From NCBI RefSeq assembly GCF_030816715.1, contig NZ_JAUSYH010000001.1:3162001-3226000 (forward strand): a stretch of DNA of 64,000 bases, read 5' to 3'. Positions within the stretch are counted from its first letter, which is position 1; each line of letters opens with the position of its first letter. The translations under genes and the position numbers were made by a program. Shown here piece after piece: positions 28,279 to 37,189 of the stretch. Under the pieces are notes generated by a model that was given only the letters and a program-made list of their open reading frames with translations, ran no database searches and was not told where the DNA came from. The DNA comes from Streptomyces achromogenes (GTDB lineage: Bacteria > Actinomycetota > Actinomycetes > Streptomycetales > Streptomycetaceae).

Positions 28279-29018
28279 CACTCGAACTCCGCAACTGCAC
28301 CTACGGCTACCGGCGCTGGAAGCAGCCCGTCCTCCAGGACTTCTCCTACAGCCTGCCGGAAGGCCTCACCGTACTGCTCGGTCCCAACGGGGCCGGCAAG
28401 TCGACGCTGCTGAAGCTCGCGGCCTCGGTGACCACCCCCCAGAAGGGGCGCGTCGCCCTGGACGGGGCGCCGGCCGGCACCGCGGCGTACCGGCAGGCCG
28501 TGGCCTGGATGCCGCAGGACATCGTGCCCATGCCGACGCTCACGGCCCGCGAGTACGTCGCCTACATCGGCTGGCTCAAGGGCATGAACCGCACGGACGC
28601 CTGGAAGCAGGCCCGCAAGGCCCTTGCCCGGGTGGAGCTGACCGACAAGATCGACGCCCGCACGAGCCAGCTCTCCGGCGGCCAGCTGCGGCGCGTCGGC
28701 GTGGCCGGGGCGCTGGTGCACGGCGCCCGGGTCCTGCTGCTGGACGAGCCGACCGCCGGAATGGACCCCTACCAGCGCCGCGTGTTCCGCGACATCCTGC
28801 GCGGGCTCACCGGTGACGTGCGCGTCCTGCTGTCCACGCACGACGTCGCCGACCTCGCGGAGGAGGCGGACCACGTCACGGTCATGTACGGCGGTTCCGT
28901 CCTGCACCACGGAACCACCCACACGTTCCTGGCCCACACTCCGCCGGGAACCCTCGAGGGGCGCGCCGCCGAAGGGGCGTACACCGCGCTGCTGAGAAGC
29001 CACAACGTCGCCGCCTGA
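28275..29018 (+). CDS. ABC transporter ATP-binding protein
   Basis: 247 aa nucleotide-binding subunit. Walker A LLGPNGAGKSTLLKL, Q-loop region AWMPQDIVPMP, signature LSGGQLRRVGVAGALVHGA, Walker B VLLLDEPTAGMDP and H-loop LLSTHDVADLAEEADHV are all intact. Sequence type is the exporter-like (CcmA/DRI) group rather than importer. GTG start overlaps the preceding stop. Powers the two adjacent membrane proteins; the nearby secreted protein is a candidate client. Confidence 0.92.
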   Translation: MTLELRNCTYGYRRWKQPVLQDFSYSLPEGLTVLLGPNGAGKSTLLKLAASVTTPQKGRVALDGAPAGTAAYRQAVAWMPQDIVPMPTLTAREYVAYIGWLKGMNRTDAWKQARKALARVELTDKIDARTSQLSGGQLRRVGVAGALVHGARVLLLDEPTAGMDPYQRRVFRDILRGLTGDVRVLLSTHDVADLAEEADHVTVMYGGSVLHHGTTHTFLAHTPPGTLEGRAAEGAYTALLRSHNVAA

Positions 29019-29127
29019 CGCCCGGGCCCCGACCGCCGGACCGCCTGCCGGGCCGACCGCCGGGGCCCGGGCAGGCTCCGCGGGCGGCCCCGACAGCGCT
29101 CACAACCGCACCGGGGTACCGGAGCGG

Positions 29128-29664
29128 CTAGGCGGAGACGCCGTCGATCCTGGCCAGGGCGTCGTCCGCGCCGTAGGGCTGCAGGTACGGCAGCCAGCGC
29201 GGATCCCGGTGGCCCGTGCCGATGATGCGCCAGGCGAGGCCGGAGGGCGGGGCGGGCTTGTGACGCAGGCGCCAGCCGATCTCGACGAGGTGCCGGTCGG
29301 CCTTGGTGTGGTTGCAGCGGCGGCAGGACGCCACGACGTTGTCCCACACGTGCTTGCCCCCGCGGCTGCGCGGGACGACGTGGTCGACGCTGGTTGCGAC
29401 GCCACCGCAGTACATGCACCGGCCCCCGTCCCGGGCGAACAGCGCCCGACGGGTCAGCGGGACGGGTCCACGGTAGGGAACCCTGACGAATCGCTTGAGC
29501 CGGACCACGCTGGGTGCGGGGACTGTGACGGTCGCGCTGTGCAGGAAGGCGCCGGATTCCTCGAGGGAGACCGCTTTGTTCTCCAGGACGAGGACGAGCG
29601 CGCGGCGGAGCGGTACGACGCCGAGTGGTTCGTACGACGCGTTGAGGACCAGGACGTGCGGCAC
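29128..29664 (-). CDS. HNH endonuclease
   Basis: 178 aa. Core motif MYCGGVATSVDHVVPRSRGGKHVWDNVVASCRRCNHTKADR holds CxxC...CxxC zinc cysteines and the H-N-H catalytic residues (His of VDHV, Asn of WDN, His of CNHTK). Family members cleave DNA, but the cellular role of this widespread actinobacterial orthologue is not established. GTG 29664 (VPHVLVLNASYEPLG) is set by AAGGAGG 6 nt upstream; the longer in-frame upstream stretch is not conserved-looking. It is divergent from the MscS gene. Confidence 0.88.
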   Translation of the reverse strand: MPHVLVLNASYEPLGVVPLRRALVLVLENKAVSLEESGAFLHSATVTVPAPSVVRLKRFVRVPYRGPVPLTRRALFARDGGRCMYCGGVATSVDHVVPRSRGGKHVWDNVVASCRRCNHTKADRHLVEIGWRLRHKPAPPSGLAWRIIGTGHRDPRWLPYLQPYGADDALARIDGVSA

Positions 29665-29988
29665 GGATGCCTCCTTGGGCGTCGGCGGCGCGTGGCTCGC
29701 GCCGGGACGATCTGTGGTCAGTCTCCCCTCTCGCCCGCTGACCGCGCCACCATGTCCCGGTAACGGGCTGGGAGTGTTTTCGACCACACCCTGTTGTCTC
29801 CCCAGGATCGTGGCCTGTTCAAGCACGGGTGAGGACCGTCTCTCCTTCACCGATCGCGCAGAACCACGCACGATGCCCCGTTAGTGTGGTGGTTCTGTCC
29901 GTCCGGTGACCTTTCCGTGACCTGGCCGGGCGCGTCGCCCTCGACCGCCGCGCCGGACGGAGCAGTGCAGCGCCTGGAGGTACCTGCC
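29665..29988. other. 324-bp divergent intergenic region, HNH endonuclease/MscS
   Basis: Contains ribosome binding sites AAGGAGG (minus, 29677-29671) and GGAGG (plus, 29976-29980). I find no convincing promoter pair, terminator or small gene. Confidence 0.4.
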
Positions 29989-31101
29989 GTGTCCTTGCCC
30001 GCCGTCCTGCTGGCCGCCGACGCGTCGCCGTCGCCGACTCCCTCGGAGTCGCCGTCCGCGGTGACGGTCCCGTCACTCCAGGACGCCCAGGAGAGCGCGA
30101 CGAACGCGGCCAGCTGGGTCGAGCAGAACTGGTCGACGTGGCTGGCGATCGGTCTGCGGGTGCTGCTGATCCTGGTGATCGCGGTGGTGCTGAGAGTGGT
30201 GGTGCAGCGGGCGATCACCAAGCTGATCGACCGGATGAACCGCACCGTCGCCACGGTCGACGGCACGGCGCTGGGCGGGCTGCTGGTCAACAACGAGCGG
30301 CGGCGTCAGCGCTCGCAGGCGATCGGCTCGGTGCTGCGCTCGGTGGCGAGCTTCCTGATCCTGGGCACGGCCGCGCTGATGGTGCTGGGCACCTTCGAGA
30401 TCAACCTGGCCCCGCTGCTGGCCTCGGCCGGTGTCGCGGGTGTCGCGATCGGGTTCGGCGCACGCAACCTGGTCACCGACTTCCTCTCCGGCGTGTTCAT
30501 GATCCTCGAGGACCAGTACGGCGTCGGCGACCAGATCGACGCGGGCGTGGCCTCCGGCGAGGTCATCGAGGTGGGCCTGCGGGTGACCAAGCTGCGCGGC
30601 GACAACGGGGAGATCTGGTACGTCCGCAACGGCGAGGTCAAACGGATCGGCAACCTCTCCCAGGGCTGGGCGACGGCCGGCGTCGACGTGACCGTCAAGG
30701 CGTCCGAGGACCTCGACCGGGTGAAGGCCACCCTGGACGAGGTCGCCGAGAAGATGAGCAAGGAAGAGCCCTGGAACGAGCTCCTGTGGAGCCCGATCGA
30801 GGTCCTCGGCCTGGACAGCGTCCTGCTCGACTCGATGGTGGTCCGGGTCTCCGCGAAGACGATGCCGGGCAAGTCCCTGGCGGTCGAGCGGGAGCTGCGC
30901 TGGCGGGTCAAGCGCGCCTTCGACGCGGCCGACATCCGCATCGTGGGCGGCGCGACCGCCCCCGCGACGGAGGATCCGGCGGACCCGTCGGCGGCGGTCG
31001 CGGCCCCCTCCGCGTTGGCCAACGCGGACTCCCCGCAGTCGGCGGCGGCGACGCCGATCGCCCAGCCCCGCGCGGGGACGACCACCCCGTCGCCGACGTA
31101 G
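29989..31101 (+). CDS. MscS-family mechanosensitive ion channel
   Basis: 370 aa. Opens under membrane tension to relieve hypo-osmotic shock. Three membrane segments: WLAIGLRVLLILVIAVVLRVVV, VASFLILGTAALMVLGTF, and the pore helix LLASAGVAGVAIGFGARNLVTDFLSGVFMILEDQYGVGDQI. The cytoplasmic beta domain follows (NGEIWYVRNGEVKRIGNLSQGWA). The N-terminus has an Ala/Ser/Pro stretch and the last 70 residues are low complexity. GTG 29989 has GGAGG 8 nt upstream. Confidence 0.92.
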   Translation: MSLPAVLLAADASPSPTPSESPSAVTVPSLQDAQESATNAASWVEQNWSTWLAIGLRVLLILVIAVVLRVVVQRAITKLIDRMNRTVATVDGTALGGLLVNNERRRQRSQAIGSVLRSVASFLILGTAALMVLGTFEINLAPLLASAGVAGVAIGFGARNLVTDFLSGVFMILEDQYGVGDQIDAGVASGEVIEVGLRVTKLRGDNGEIWYVRNGEVKRIGNLSQGWATAGVDVTVKASEDLDRVKATLDEVAEKMSKEEPWNELLWSPIEVLGLDSVLLDSMVVRVSAKTMPGKSLAVERELRWRVKRAFDAADIRIVGGATAPATEDPADPSAAVAAPSALANADSPQSAAATPIAQPRAGTTTPSPT

Positions 31102-31133
31102 CGGAACGCTTCGGCACCTTCCTTCCAGGCAGG

Positions 31134-31174
31134 ACGCTCCCGGGTAACGACTCCGTCGCCCCGGGAGCGTTTGC
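31134..31174 (+). terminator. Terminator after the MscS channel gene
   Basis: ACGCTCCCGGG (31134-31144) pairs with CCCGGGAGCGT (31160-31170), followed by a short T-rich stretch. Confidence 0.7.
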
Positions 31175-31185
31175 CGTTTCGGCCC

Positions 31186-31215
31186 TTGACGTCCCCTTCT
31201 CGGCGGGTCTACGTT
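31186..31215 (+). promoter_or_regulatory. Candidate csnR promoter
   Basis: TTGACG (31186-31191) and TACGTT (31210-31215) with an 18-bp spacer lie just upstream of the CsnR palindrome, so the operator would sit at the transcription start. Confidence 0.5.
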
Positions 31216-31227
31216 CCTGCCAGTCGA

Positions 31228-31242
31228 TAGGAAACTTTCCTA
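31228..31242. promoter_or_regulatory. CsnR operator (palindrome)
   Basis: TAGGAAACTTTCCTA is a 7+1+7 palindrome located 75 bp before csnR. CsnR is known in S. lividans to repress its own operon and the chitosanase gene csnA through a palindromic AGGAAA-type site; this matches in sequence type and position. Confidence 0.8.
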
Positions 31243-31316
31243 ACAGTGACCGGATGTGGACGTGCGTCCGGCGGACTTGAGAAGCTGGGCAGTTCAGAGA
31301 GGCAGGTGTCGATCCC

Positions 31317-32528
31317 ATGGCAGGAACCGCCGGCACGCCGGGCACCCCGCGCGTCCTGCGCGCCATGAACGACCGCGCCGCGCTCGACCTCCTGTTGGCG
31401 CACGGCCCGCTGTCGCGCACCCGCATCGGCAAGCTCACCGGCCTGTCCAAACCCACCGCCTCACAGCTCCTGGCCCGCCTGGAGGCGGCGGGGCTGGTCC
31501 TCGCGACCGGCACCACCGCCGGGCGGCCCGGCCCCAACGCCCAGCTCTACGCGGTCAACCCGGCCGCCGGGTACGCCGCGGGGCTCGACGTCACCCCCGA
31601 ACGCGTCCTCGCCTCGGTCGCCGACGTCACCGGCCGGACCGTGGGCGCGCACGAGGTGCCCACACCCGGCAGGAACACCGCCCAAGCCGTCGTACGGCAG
31701 GTCACCGACGCCCTCGACGGCGCCGTCAAGGCCGCCGGTCTCACCCGGGACGACGTGCGCCGGCTCGTCGTCGCCACCCCCGGCGCCTTCGACCCCACCA
31801 CCGGTCGCCTGCGCTACGCCTCCCACCTGCCCGGCTGGCACTCCCCCGCGCTGCTCGACGACCTCGCCGCAGCCCTGCCGATGCCGGTCGAGTACGAGAA
31901 CGACGTCAACCTCGCCGCCGTCGCCGAACAGCGGCTCGGCGCGGCGCGCGGGCACGAGGACTTCGTCCTGCTGTGGAACGAGGGCGGCCTCGGCGCCGCC
32001 CTGGTCCTCGGCGGGCGGCTGCACCGCGGCTGGACCGGCGGCGCGGGCGAGGTCGGTTTCCTGCCGGTTCCGGGCGCGCCCCTGGTCCGTCAGGTGACCA
32101 AGGCCAACAGCGGCGGCTACCAGGAGCTCGCGGGCTCGCAGGCCGTTCCCCGGCTGGCCCGGGAGCTCGGCATCGACGACGTCCCCGAGGGGCCGTACGC
32201 CGAGGTCGCCGCCGCGCTCGTGCGGCGGGCCGCCGCCGAGGACACCGCCCTGCACCGGCTGCTGCTGCAGACCTACGCGACCCGGCTCGCGACCGGTCTC
32301 GCCTCGCTGGTCTCCGTGCTCGACCCCGAACTCGTCGTCCTCAGCGGCGCCTCCCTGACGGCCGGCGGCGAGGTGTTGCGCGCCCTCGTCCAGGACGAGC
32401 TGGAGGAGCTGGCCGCGTCCCGGCCGAAGCTGGTCATGGGCGACGTCACCGAACAGCCCGTGCTGCGCGGCGCGCTGGAGAGCGCGCTGGCCGCCACCCG
32501 CGACGAGGTCTTCGACACCTCGCGCTGA
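31317..32528 (+). CDS. csnR: ROK-family repressor of the chitosan oligosaccharide operon
   Basis: 403 aa. The N-terminal winged helix (DLLLAHGPLSRTRIGKLTGLSKPTASQLLARLEAAGLV) is joined to a ROK sugar-binding fold (YENDVNLAAVAEQRLGAARGHEDFVLLWNEGGLGAALVL). The GxGxG-like effector segment and missing kinase consensus indicate a regulator rather than a kinase. CsnR orthologues sense chitosan oligosaccharides (GlcN) and derepress uptake and chitosanase genes. It heads a six-gene set ordered as in S. coelicolor, and has its own palindromic operator upstream. Confidence 0.93.
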   Translation: MAGTAGTPGTPRVLRAMNDRAALDLLLAHGPLSRTRIGKLTGLSKPTASQLLARLEAAGLVLATGTTAGRPGPNAQLYAVNPAAGYAAGLDVTPERVLASVADVTGRTVGAHEVPTPGRNTAQAVVRQVTDALDGAVKAAGLTRDDVRRLVVATPGAFDPTTGRLRYASHLPGWHSPALLDDLAAALPMPVEYENDVNLAAVAEQRLGAARGHEDFVLLWNEGGLGAALVLGGRLHRGWTGGAGEVGFLPVPGAPLVRQVTKANSGGYQELAGSQAVPRLARELGIDDVPEGPYAEVAAALVRRAAAEDTALHRLLLQTYATRLATGLASLVSVLDPELVVLSGASLTAGGEVLRALVQDELEELAASRPKLVMGDVTEQPVLRGALESALAATRDEVFDTSR

Positions 32529-32639
32529 GCCACACCCGCAACCCGCACCGCACCCGCACCTGACGCGGCAGACCCCTGTCCCGCGTCCTCACCGCACCTC
32601 ACCCCGTCCTGCCCCGTCCTGTCCCTGGAAGGCTCCGCC

Positions 32640-33989
32640 ATGCCCACACGCATACCCGAGGTCGTCCGAAAAGCGGCTTTCGCCCTGACCGCTTCGACCG
32701 CCCTGCTGCTGAGCACGACCGCCTGTACCGGCCAGTCCGCCACCGACGCGAGCGACGACGCGTCGAAGGAGACGACCCTGACCTTCTGGCACGCCTGGAG
32801 CGCGCCGAGCGAGGTGAAGGCCGTGCAGGCGCTGGTCGCCGGGTTCGAGAAGACGCACCCGAACATCCACGTGAAGGTCGTCGGCAACATGACCGACGAC
32901 AAGATCGACCAGGCGCTGCGGGCCGGCGGCAGCACAGCGCCCGACGTGATCTCGTCCTTCACCACCAACAACGTCGGCACGTTCTGCTCGTCGGGCGCCC
33001 TGGTCGACCTCAACCCCTTCTTCGAGAAGGCGAACATCGACCCGCAGACGACGTTCCCGAAGGCGATGAACCAGTACACCCAGTTCGAGGGCGACCGTTG
33101 CGCCGTCCCGCTGCTGGGCGACGCCTACGGCCTCTACTACAACCGGACGGCGTTCGAGAAGGCCGGCATCACCGCTCCCCCGAAGACCTGGTCCGAGTTC
33201 GAGGCCGACGCCAAGAAGCTGACGATCACCCAGGGCGCCACGTACAAGCAGCTCGGCTTCATGCCGGACTACCACGGCTGGGAGACGACCACCGAGCACT
33301 ACATGGGCCAGTTCGGCCCGACCTACTTCGACGCGTCCGGCAAGTCGACCATCGCCACCGACCCGGCCGTAGCGGCGGCCTTCACCACCCAGAAGAAGCT
33401 GGTCGACGAGCTCGGCGGGTTCAGGAAGCTGGAGACCTTCCGCGCCGGACTCGGCGACGAGTGGGGCCCCAAGCACCCCTTCCACACCGGCCAGGTGGCC
33501 ATGCAGCTGGACGGCGAGTGGCGCCTGGGCATGGCGCTGGAGGCCGAGCCGGCCTTCGAGATCGGCGTCGCCCCGCTGCCCGTCCCGGACGACCAGGCGG
33601 ACCGGTACGGCAGGGGCTACATCACCGGAACCATCGCCAGCATCGCCGCCACCAGCAGGAAGCAGAACGCGGCCTGGGAGCTGGTGAAGTACATGACCAC
33701 CGACACCGACGCGGTCGTCGCCTTCTCCAACGCCATCCACAACGTGCCCTCCACCCTGGCCGCCCTGAAGTCCCCCGACCTGAAGTACGACCCGCGGTTC
33801 AAGACGTTCCTGGACATCGCCGCGAACCCGAACTCCACCACCGCCCCGGCCTCGGTCAACGGCGGCGTCTACCTGACGACCGTCCAGCAACTCGGCTACG
33901 ACTACGAGAGCGGCAAGGTCACCGACCTGGCGGCCGGGCTGAAGAAGGCCGCCGCACAGATCGACACGGACATCGCGCAGGCGAAGTAG
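32640..33989 (+). CDS. csnE: Chitosan-oligosaccharide ABC transporter substrate-binding lipoprotein
   Basis: 449 aa family-1 solute-binding protein. Lipoprotein signal with lipobox LSTTAC (Cys29). The mature domain begins TLTFWHAWSAPSEVKAVQALVAGFEKTHPNI and contains PLLGDAYGLYYNRTAFEKAGI and AMQLDGEWRLGMAL, typical of oligosaccharide binders. Captures glucosamine oligomers outside the membrane and hands them to CsnF/CsnG. ATG preceded by GGAAGG. Lies 111 bp downstream of csnR. Confidence 0.93.
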   Translation: MPTRIPEVVRKAAFALTASTALLLSTTACTGQSATDASDDASKETTLTFWHAWSAPSEVKAVQALVAGFEKTHPNIHVKVVGNMTDDKIDQALRAGGSTAPDVISSFTTNNVGTFCSSGALVDLNPFFEKANIDPQTTFPKAMNQYTQFEGDRCAVPLLGDAYGLYYNRTAFEKAGITAPPKTWSEFEADAKKLTITQGATYKQLGFMPDYHGWETTTEHYMGQFGPTYFDASGKSTIATDPAVAAAFTTQKKLVDELGGFRKLETFRAGLGDEWGPKHPFHTGQVAMQLDGEWRLGMALEAEPAFEIGVAPLPVPDDQADRYGRGYITGTIASIAATSRKQNAAWELVKYMTTDTDAVVAFSNAIHNVPSTLAALKSPDLKYDPRFKTFLDIAANPNSTTAPASVNGGVYLTTVQQLGYDYESGKVTDLAAGLKKAAAQIDTDIAQAK

Positions 33990-33991
33990 CG

Positions 33992-34936
33992 ATGGCGACG
34001 ACCCACACGCTGAGGGCGAAGCACCGGCGCTCGGCCCTGCGCACCCTCGCCTTCCTCTCGCCCTGGCTGATCGGCTTCGCGGTCTTCTTCGCGTACCCGA
34101 TGATCTCGACCGTCTACTTCTCGTTCATGCACTACGACGGCTTCCGGCCGCCGACCTGGAGCGGCACGAAGAACTGGACGTACGTCTTCGCGCACTACCC
34201 CTTCTTCTGGCCGGCGCTGCGCAACACCCTGTGGCTGGTCGTGATCATGGTGACCCTGCGCGTGCTGTTCGGACTCGGGATCGGCATGCTGATCACGAAG
34301 ATCAAGACCGCTACCGGCGTCTTCCGCACGCTGTTCTACCTGCCCTACCTCGCCCCGCCGGTGGCGGCGACCATGGCCTTCGCGTTCCTGCTCAACCCCG
34401 GCACCGGACCCGTCAACTCACTGCTGGAGAGCGTCGGCATCCCGGCTCCGGGCTGGTTCAACGACCCGGACTGGTCCAAGCCCGCCCTCACCCTGATGTT
34501 CCTGTGGGGGGTCGGCGACCTGATGGTCATCTTCATGGCCGCGCTGCTCGACGTGCCGAAGGAGCAGTACGAAGCGGCCGAACTGGACGGCGCCTCGGCG
34601 TGGCAGCGGTTCCGGTTCGTCACCCTCCCCAACATCTCGCCGATCATCATGTTCGCGGTCGTCACCGGCGTGATCGCGGCGATGCAGTGCTACACCCAGC
34701 CCCTGGTCGCCGGAAAGGTCGCCTCGGGCGTGATCCAGGGCGCGGGCACCATGTTCGAGCCCGGCTACCCGGAGCACTCCACCCTCACTCTCCCCCAGCT
34801 CGTCTACAACCTCGGCTTCCAGCGCTTCGACTACGGCTCGGCGTGCGTCGTGGCCCTGGTCCTGTTCGCCCTGTCGATGGCGTTCACCGCGCTGCTGATG
34901 CGGCGCCGGGGCGGGCTCATCCAGGCAGGTGACTGA
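33992..34936 (+). CDS. csnF: Sugar ABC transporter permease
   Basis: 314 aa, six membrane helices starting LAFLSPWLIGFAVFFAYPMISTVYFS. The binding-protein-dependent transport EAA loop is at EQYEAAELDGASAWQRFRFVTLPNISPII. MalF-type half of the oligosaccharide importer. Starts 2 bp after csnE and is followed after 4 bp by csnG, so the three are co-translated. The ATPase is not in the cluster; the shared MsiK is the known energiser of such Streptomyces sugar importers. Confidence 0.93.
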   Translation: MATTHTLRAKHRRSALRTLAFLSPWLIGFAVFFAYPMISTVYFSFMHYDGFRPPTWSGTKNWTYVFAHYPFFWPALRNTLWLVVIMVTLRVLFGLGIGMLITKIKTATGVFRTLFYLPYLAPPVAATMAFAFLLNPGTGPVNSLLESVGIPAPGWFNDPDWSKPALTLMFLWGVGDLMVIFMAALLDVPKEQYEAAELDGASAWQRFRFVTLPNISPIIMFAVVTGVIAAMQCYTQPLVAGKVASGVIQGAGTMFEPGYPEHSTLTLPQLVYNLGFQRFDYGSACVVALVLFALSMAFTALLMRRRGGLIQAGD

Positions 34937-34940
34937 CCCC

Positions 34941-35834
34941 ATGACGCAAGTACTCGACCGTCCGGCGGAGTTGACGGCACGCGCCACGCCCGCCGAGCGC
35001 GCCGCCCGCCGCAGGGCGCTGCTGGAATGGATCGCGGTGCACTCCCTCGGCGTGGCCGCCGCCCTCTTCTTCACCCTCCCCTTCGTGTTCGTGTTCCTGA
35101 CCTCCCTGATGAGCGACTCGCAGGCGCTCAGCCGGGACCTGATCCCGCACACCTGGGAATGGGCCAACTACCGGAAGGTCTTCGATACCCCGGGCTTCCT
35201 CACCTGGTGGCGGAACACCCTGGTCTACGCCGGCCTCGGCACCGTCCTCACCGTGGTGTCGTCGCTCCCGGTCGCGTACGCGCTGGCCAAGTTCCGCTTC
35301 CGGGGCCGCAACCTGACGCTCATGCTGGTGATCTCGATGATGATGCTGCCCCCGCAGGTGGTCGTCATCCCGATGTACCTGTTCTGGGCCAAGCAGCTGG
35401 ACCTGTCCGGCACCCTGTGGCCGTTGATCGTCCCGCTGGCGTTCGGCGACGCCTTCTCGATCTTCCTGCTGCGACAGTTCCTGCTGACCATCCCCGGCGA
35501 GTACCTGGACGCGGCGAAGGTGGACGGCTGCGGCGACCTTCGCACCCTGCTGAAGGTCGTCCTGCCGATGGCGAAGCCCGGCATCGCCGCCGTGGCCCTC
35601 TTCCAGTTCTTCACCGCCTGGAACGACTACTTCGGCCCGCAGATCTACGCCTCGGAGAACCCGGACGCGTGGACCCTCTCCTACGCCCTGGAGTCCTTCA
35701 AGGGCGCGCACCACACCGACTGGAACCTCACCATGGCGGCCACCGTGCTGGTCATGGCCCCCGTGATCCTCGTGTTCTTCTTCGCCCAGAAGGCGTTCGT
35801 CGAAGGCGTCACCCTCACCGGAGTGAAGGGTTGA
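34941..35834 (+). CDS. csnG: Sugar ABC transporter permease
   Basis: 297 aa MalG-type permease with about six helices (SLGVAAALFFTLPFVFVFLTSL at the front) and EAA loop EYLDAAKVDGCGDLRTLLKVVLPMAKPGI. ATG 34941 was chosen because AGGTGA lies 9 nt upstream; an in-frame GTG at 34929 would overlap csnF by 8 bp. Forms the channel with CsnF for import of chitosan oligosaccharides delivered by CsnE. Confidence 0.93.
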   Translation: MTQVLDRPAELTARATPAERAARRRALLEWIAVHSLGVAAALFFTLPFVFVFLTSLMSDSQALSRDLIPHTWEWANYRKVFDTPGFLTWWRNTLVYAGLGTVLTVVSSLPVAYALAKFRFRGRNLTLMLVISMMMLPPQVVVIPMYLFWAKQLDLSGTLWPLIVPLAFGDAFSIFLLRQFLLTIPGEYLDAAKVDGCGDLRTLLKVVLPMAKPGIAAVALFQFFTAWNDYFGPQIYASENPDAWTLSYALESFKGAHHTDWNLTMAATVLVMAPVILVFFFAQKAFVEGVTLTGVKG

Positions 35835-35923
35835 CAAGGCATGCGATGTCTTCCCACGGGACAACCCCCGTACCCCCGGCCGATGATCTCCGACCCCGGC
35901 ACAGCGAAGCGAGGCAACTCCCA

Positions 35924-37189
35924 GTGAGACTCACCGTGGTCGGCGGCGGCTCGACCTACACCCCCGAACTCATCGACGGCTTCGCCCGGTTGCGCGACAC
36001 GCTGCCCGTCGAGGAACTGGTCCTCGTCGACCCGTCGGAAGAACGCCTGGAGCTGGTGGGCGGGTTGGCGCGGCGCATCCTCGCCCGCCAGGGCCACCCC
36101 GGCACGATCGTGACGACGAACGACCTCGACCGGGCCGTCGAGGGCGCCGACGCCGTGCTGCTCCAGCTCCGCGTCGGCGGCCAGGCGGCCCGCGAGCAGG
36201 ACGAGACCTGGCCCCTGGAGTGCGGCTGCGTCGGACAGGAGACGACCGGCGCGGGCGGCCTGGCGAAGGCGCTGCGCACGGTCCCGGTGGTCCTGGACGT
36301 CGCCGAGCGGGTGCGCCGGACCAACCCGGACGCCTGGATCATCGACTTCACCAACCCGGTCGGCATCGTCACCCGCGCGCTGCTCCAGGCCGGCCACAAG
36401 GCCGTCGGCCTGTGCAACGTGGCGATCGGCCTCCAACGCAAGTTCGCCGCGCTGCTCGGCGTAGCCCCCGCGGACGTCCACCTGGACCACGTGGGCCTCA
36501 ACCACCTCACCTGGGAGACCGGGGTACGGCTGCACGGCCCCGAGGGCGAGGATGTCCTGCCCCGCCTGCTGGCCGGCCACGGCGACACGATCGCCGCCGA
36601 CCTGCGGCTGCCCCGCCCGCTCCTGGACCGTCTCGGGCTGGTCCCGTCCTACTACCTGCGTTACTTCTACGCGCACGACGAGGTCGTCCGCGAACTGCGC
36701 GCCAAGCCCTCGCGGGCGTCCGAAGTGGCGGAGATGGAACGCCGGCTGCTGTCGCTGTACGCCGATCCCGCGCTGGACGAGAAGCCGGAGCTGCTCGCGA
36801 AGCGTGGCGGCGCCTACTACTCGGAGGCCGCGGTGGACCTGGCCGCGGCGCTGCTGACCGGCACGGGCAGCCCCTACCAGGTGGTGAACACCCGCAACGA
36901 CGGCACACTGCCCTTCCTCCCGGACGACGCGGTGATCGAGGTCCAGGCGGCCGTGAGCCGGAAGGGACCGACCCCACTCCCGGTGACGCCGCTCGATCCG
37001 CTCTGCGCGGGTCTGACGGCCCAGGTGACGGCCTACGAGGACCTGGCCCTGCGGGCCGCCCTGCACGGCGGTCGCGACCGGGTGTTCAAGGCGCTCCTCG
37101 CCCACCCCCTGATCGGCCAGTTCGCGTACGCCGAGCAGTTGACCGACCGGCTGATCGCACACAACCGGGAGCACCTCGCGTGGGCCTGA
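35924..37189 (+). CDS. csnH: NAD-dependent GH4 family 6-phospho-beta-glucosidase-like enzyme
   Basis: 421 aa GH4 glycosidase using NAD+ and a divalent metal by redox-assisted elimination. NAD loop LTVVGGGSTYTPELIDGF opens the protein; metal ligands are Cys164 (GLCNVAIG) and His194 (GLNHLTW); NPV in DFTNPVGIV is also typical. Likely cleaves phosphorylated GlcN oligomers produced with CsnK. GTG 35924 has GAGG 10 nt upstream and matches family starts; an ATG at 35846 would add 26 non-conserved residues. The 89 bp after csnG holds no other gene. Confidence 0.9.
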   Translation: MRLTVVGGGSTYTPELIDGFARLRDTLPVEELVLVDPSEERLELVGGLARRILARQGHPGTIVTTNDLDRAVEGADAVLLQLRVGGQAAREQDETWPLECGCVGQETTGAGGLAKALRTVPVVLDVAERVRRTNPDAWIIDFTNPVGIVTRALLQAGHKAVGLCNVAIGLQRKFAALLGVAPADVHLDHVGLNHLTWETGVRLHGPEGEDVLPRLLAGHGDTIAADLRLPRPLLDRLGLVPSYYLRYFYAHDEVVRELRAKPSRASEVAEMERRLLSLYADPALDEKPELLAKRGGAYYSEAAVDLAAALLTGTGSPYQVVNTRNDGTLPFLPDDAVIEVQAAVSRKGPTPLPVTPLDPLCAGLTAQVTAYEDLALRAALHGGRDRVFKALLAHPLIGQFAYAEQLTDRLIAHNREHLAWA

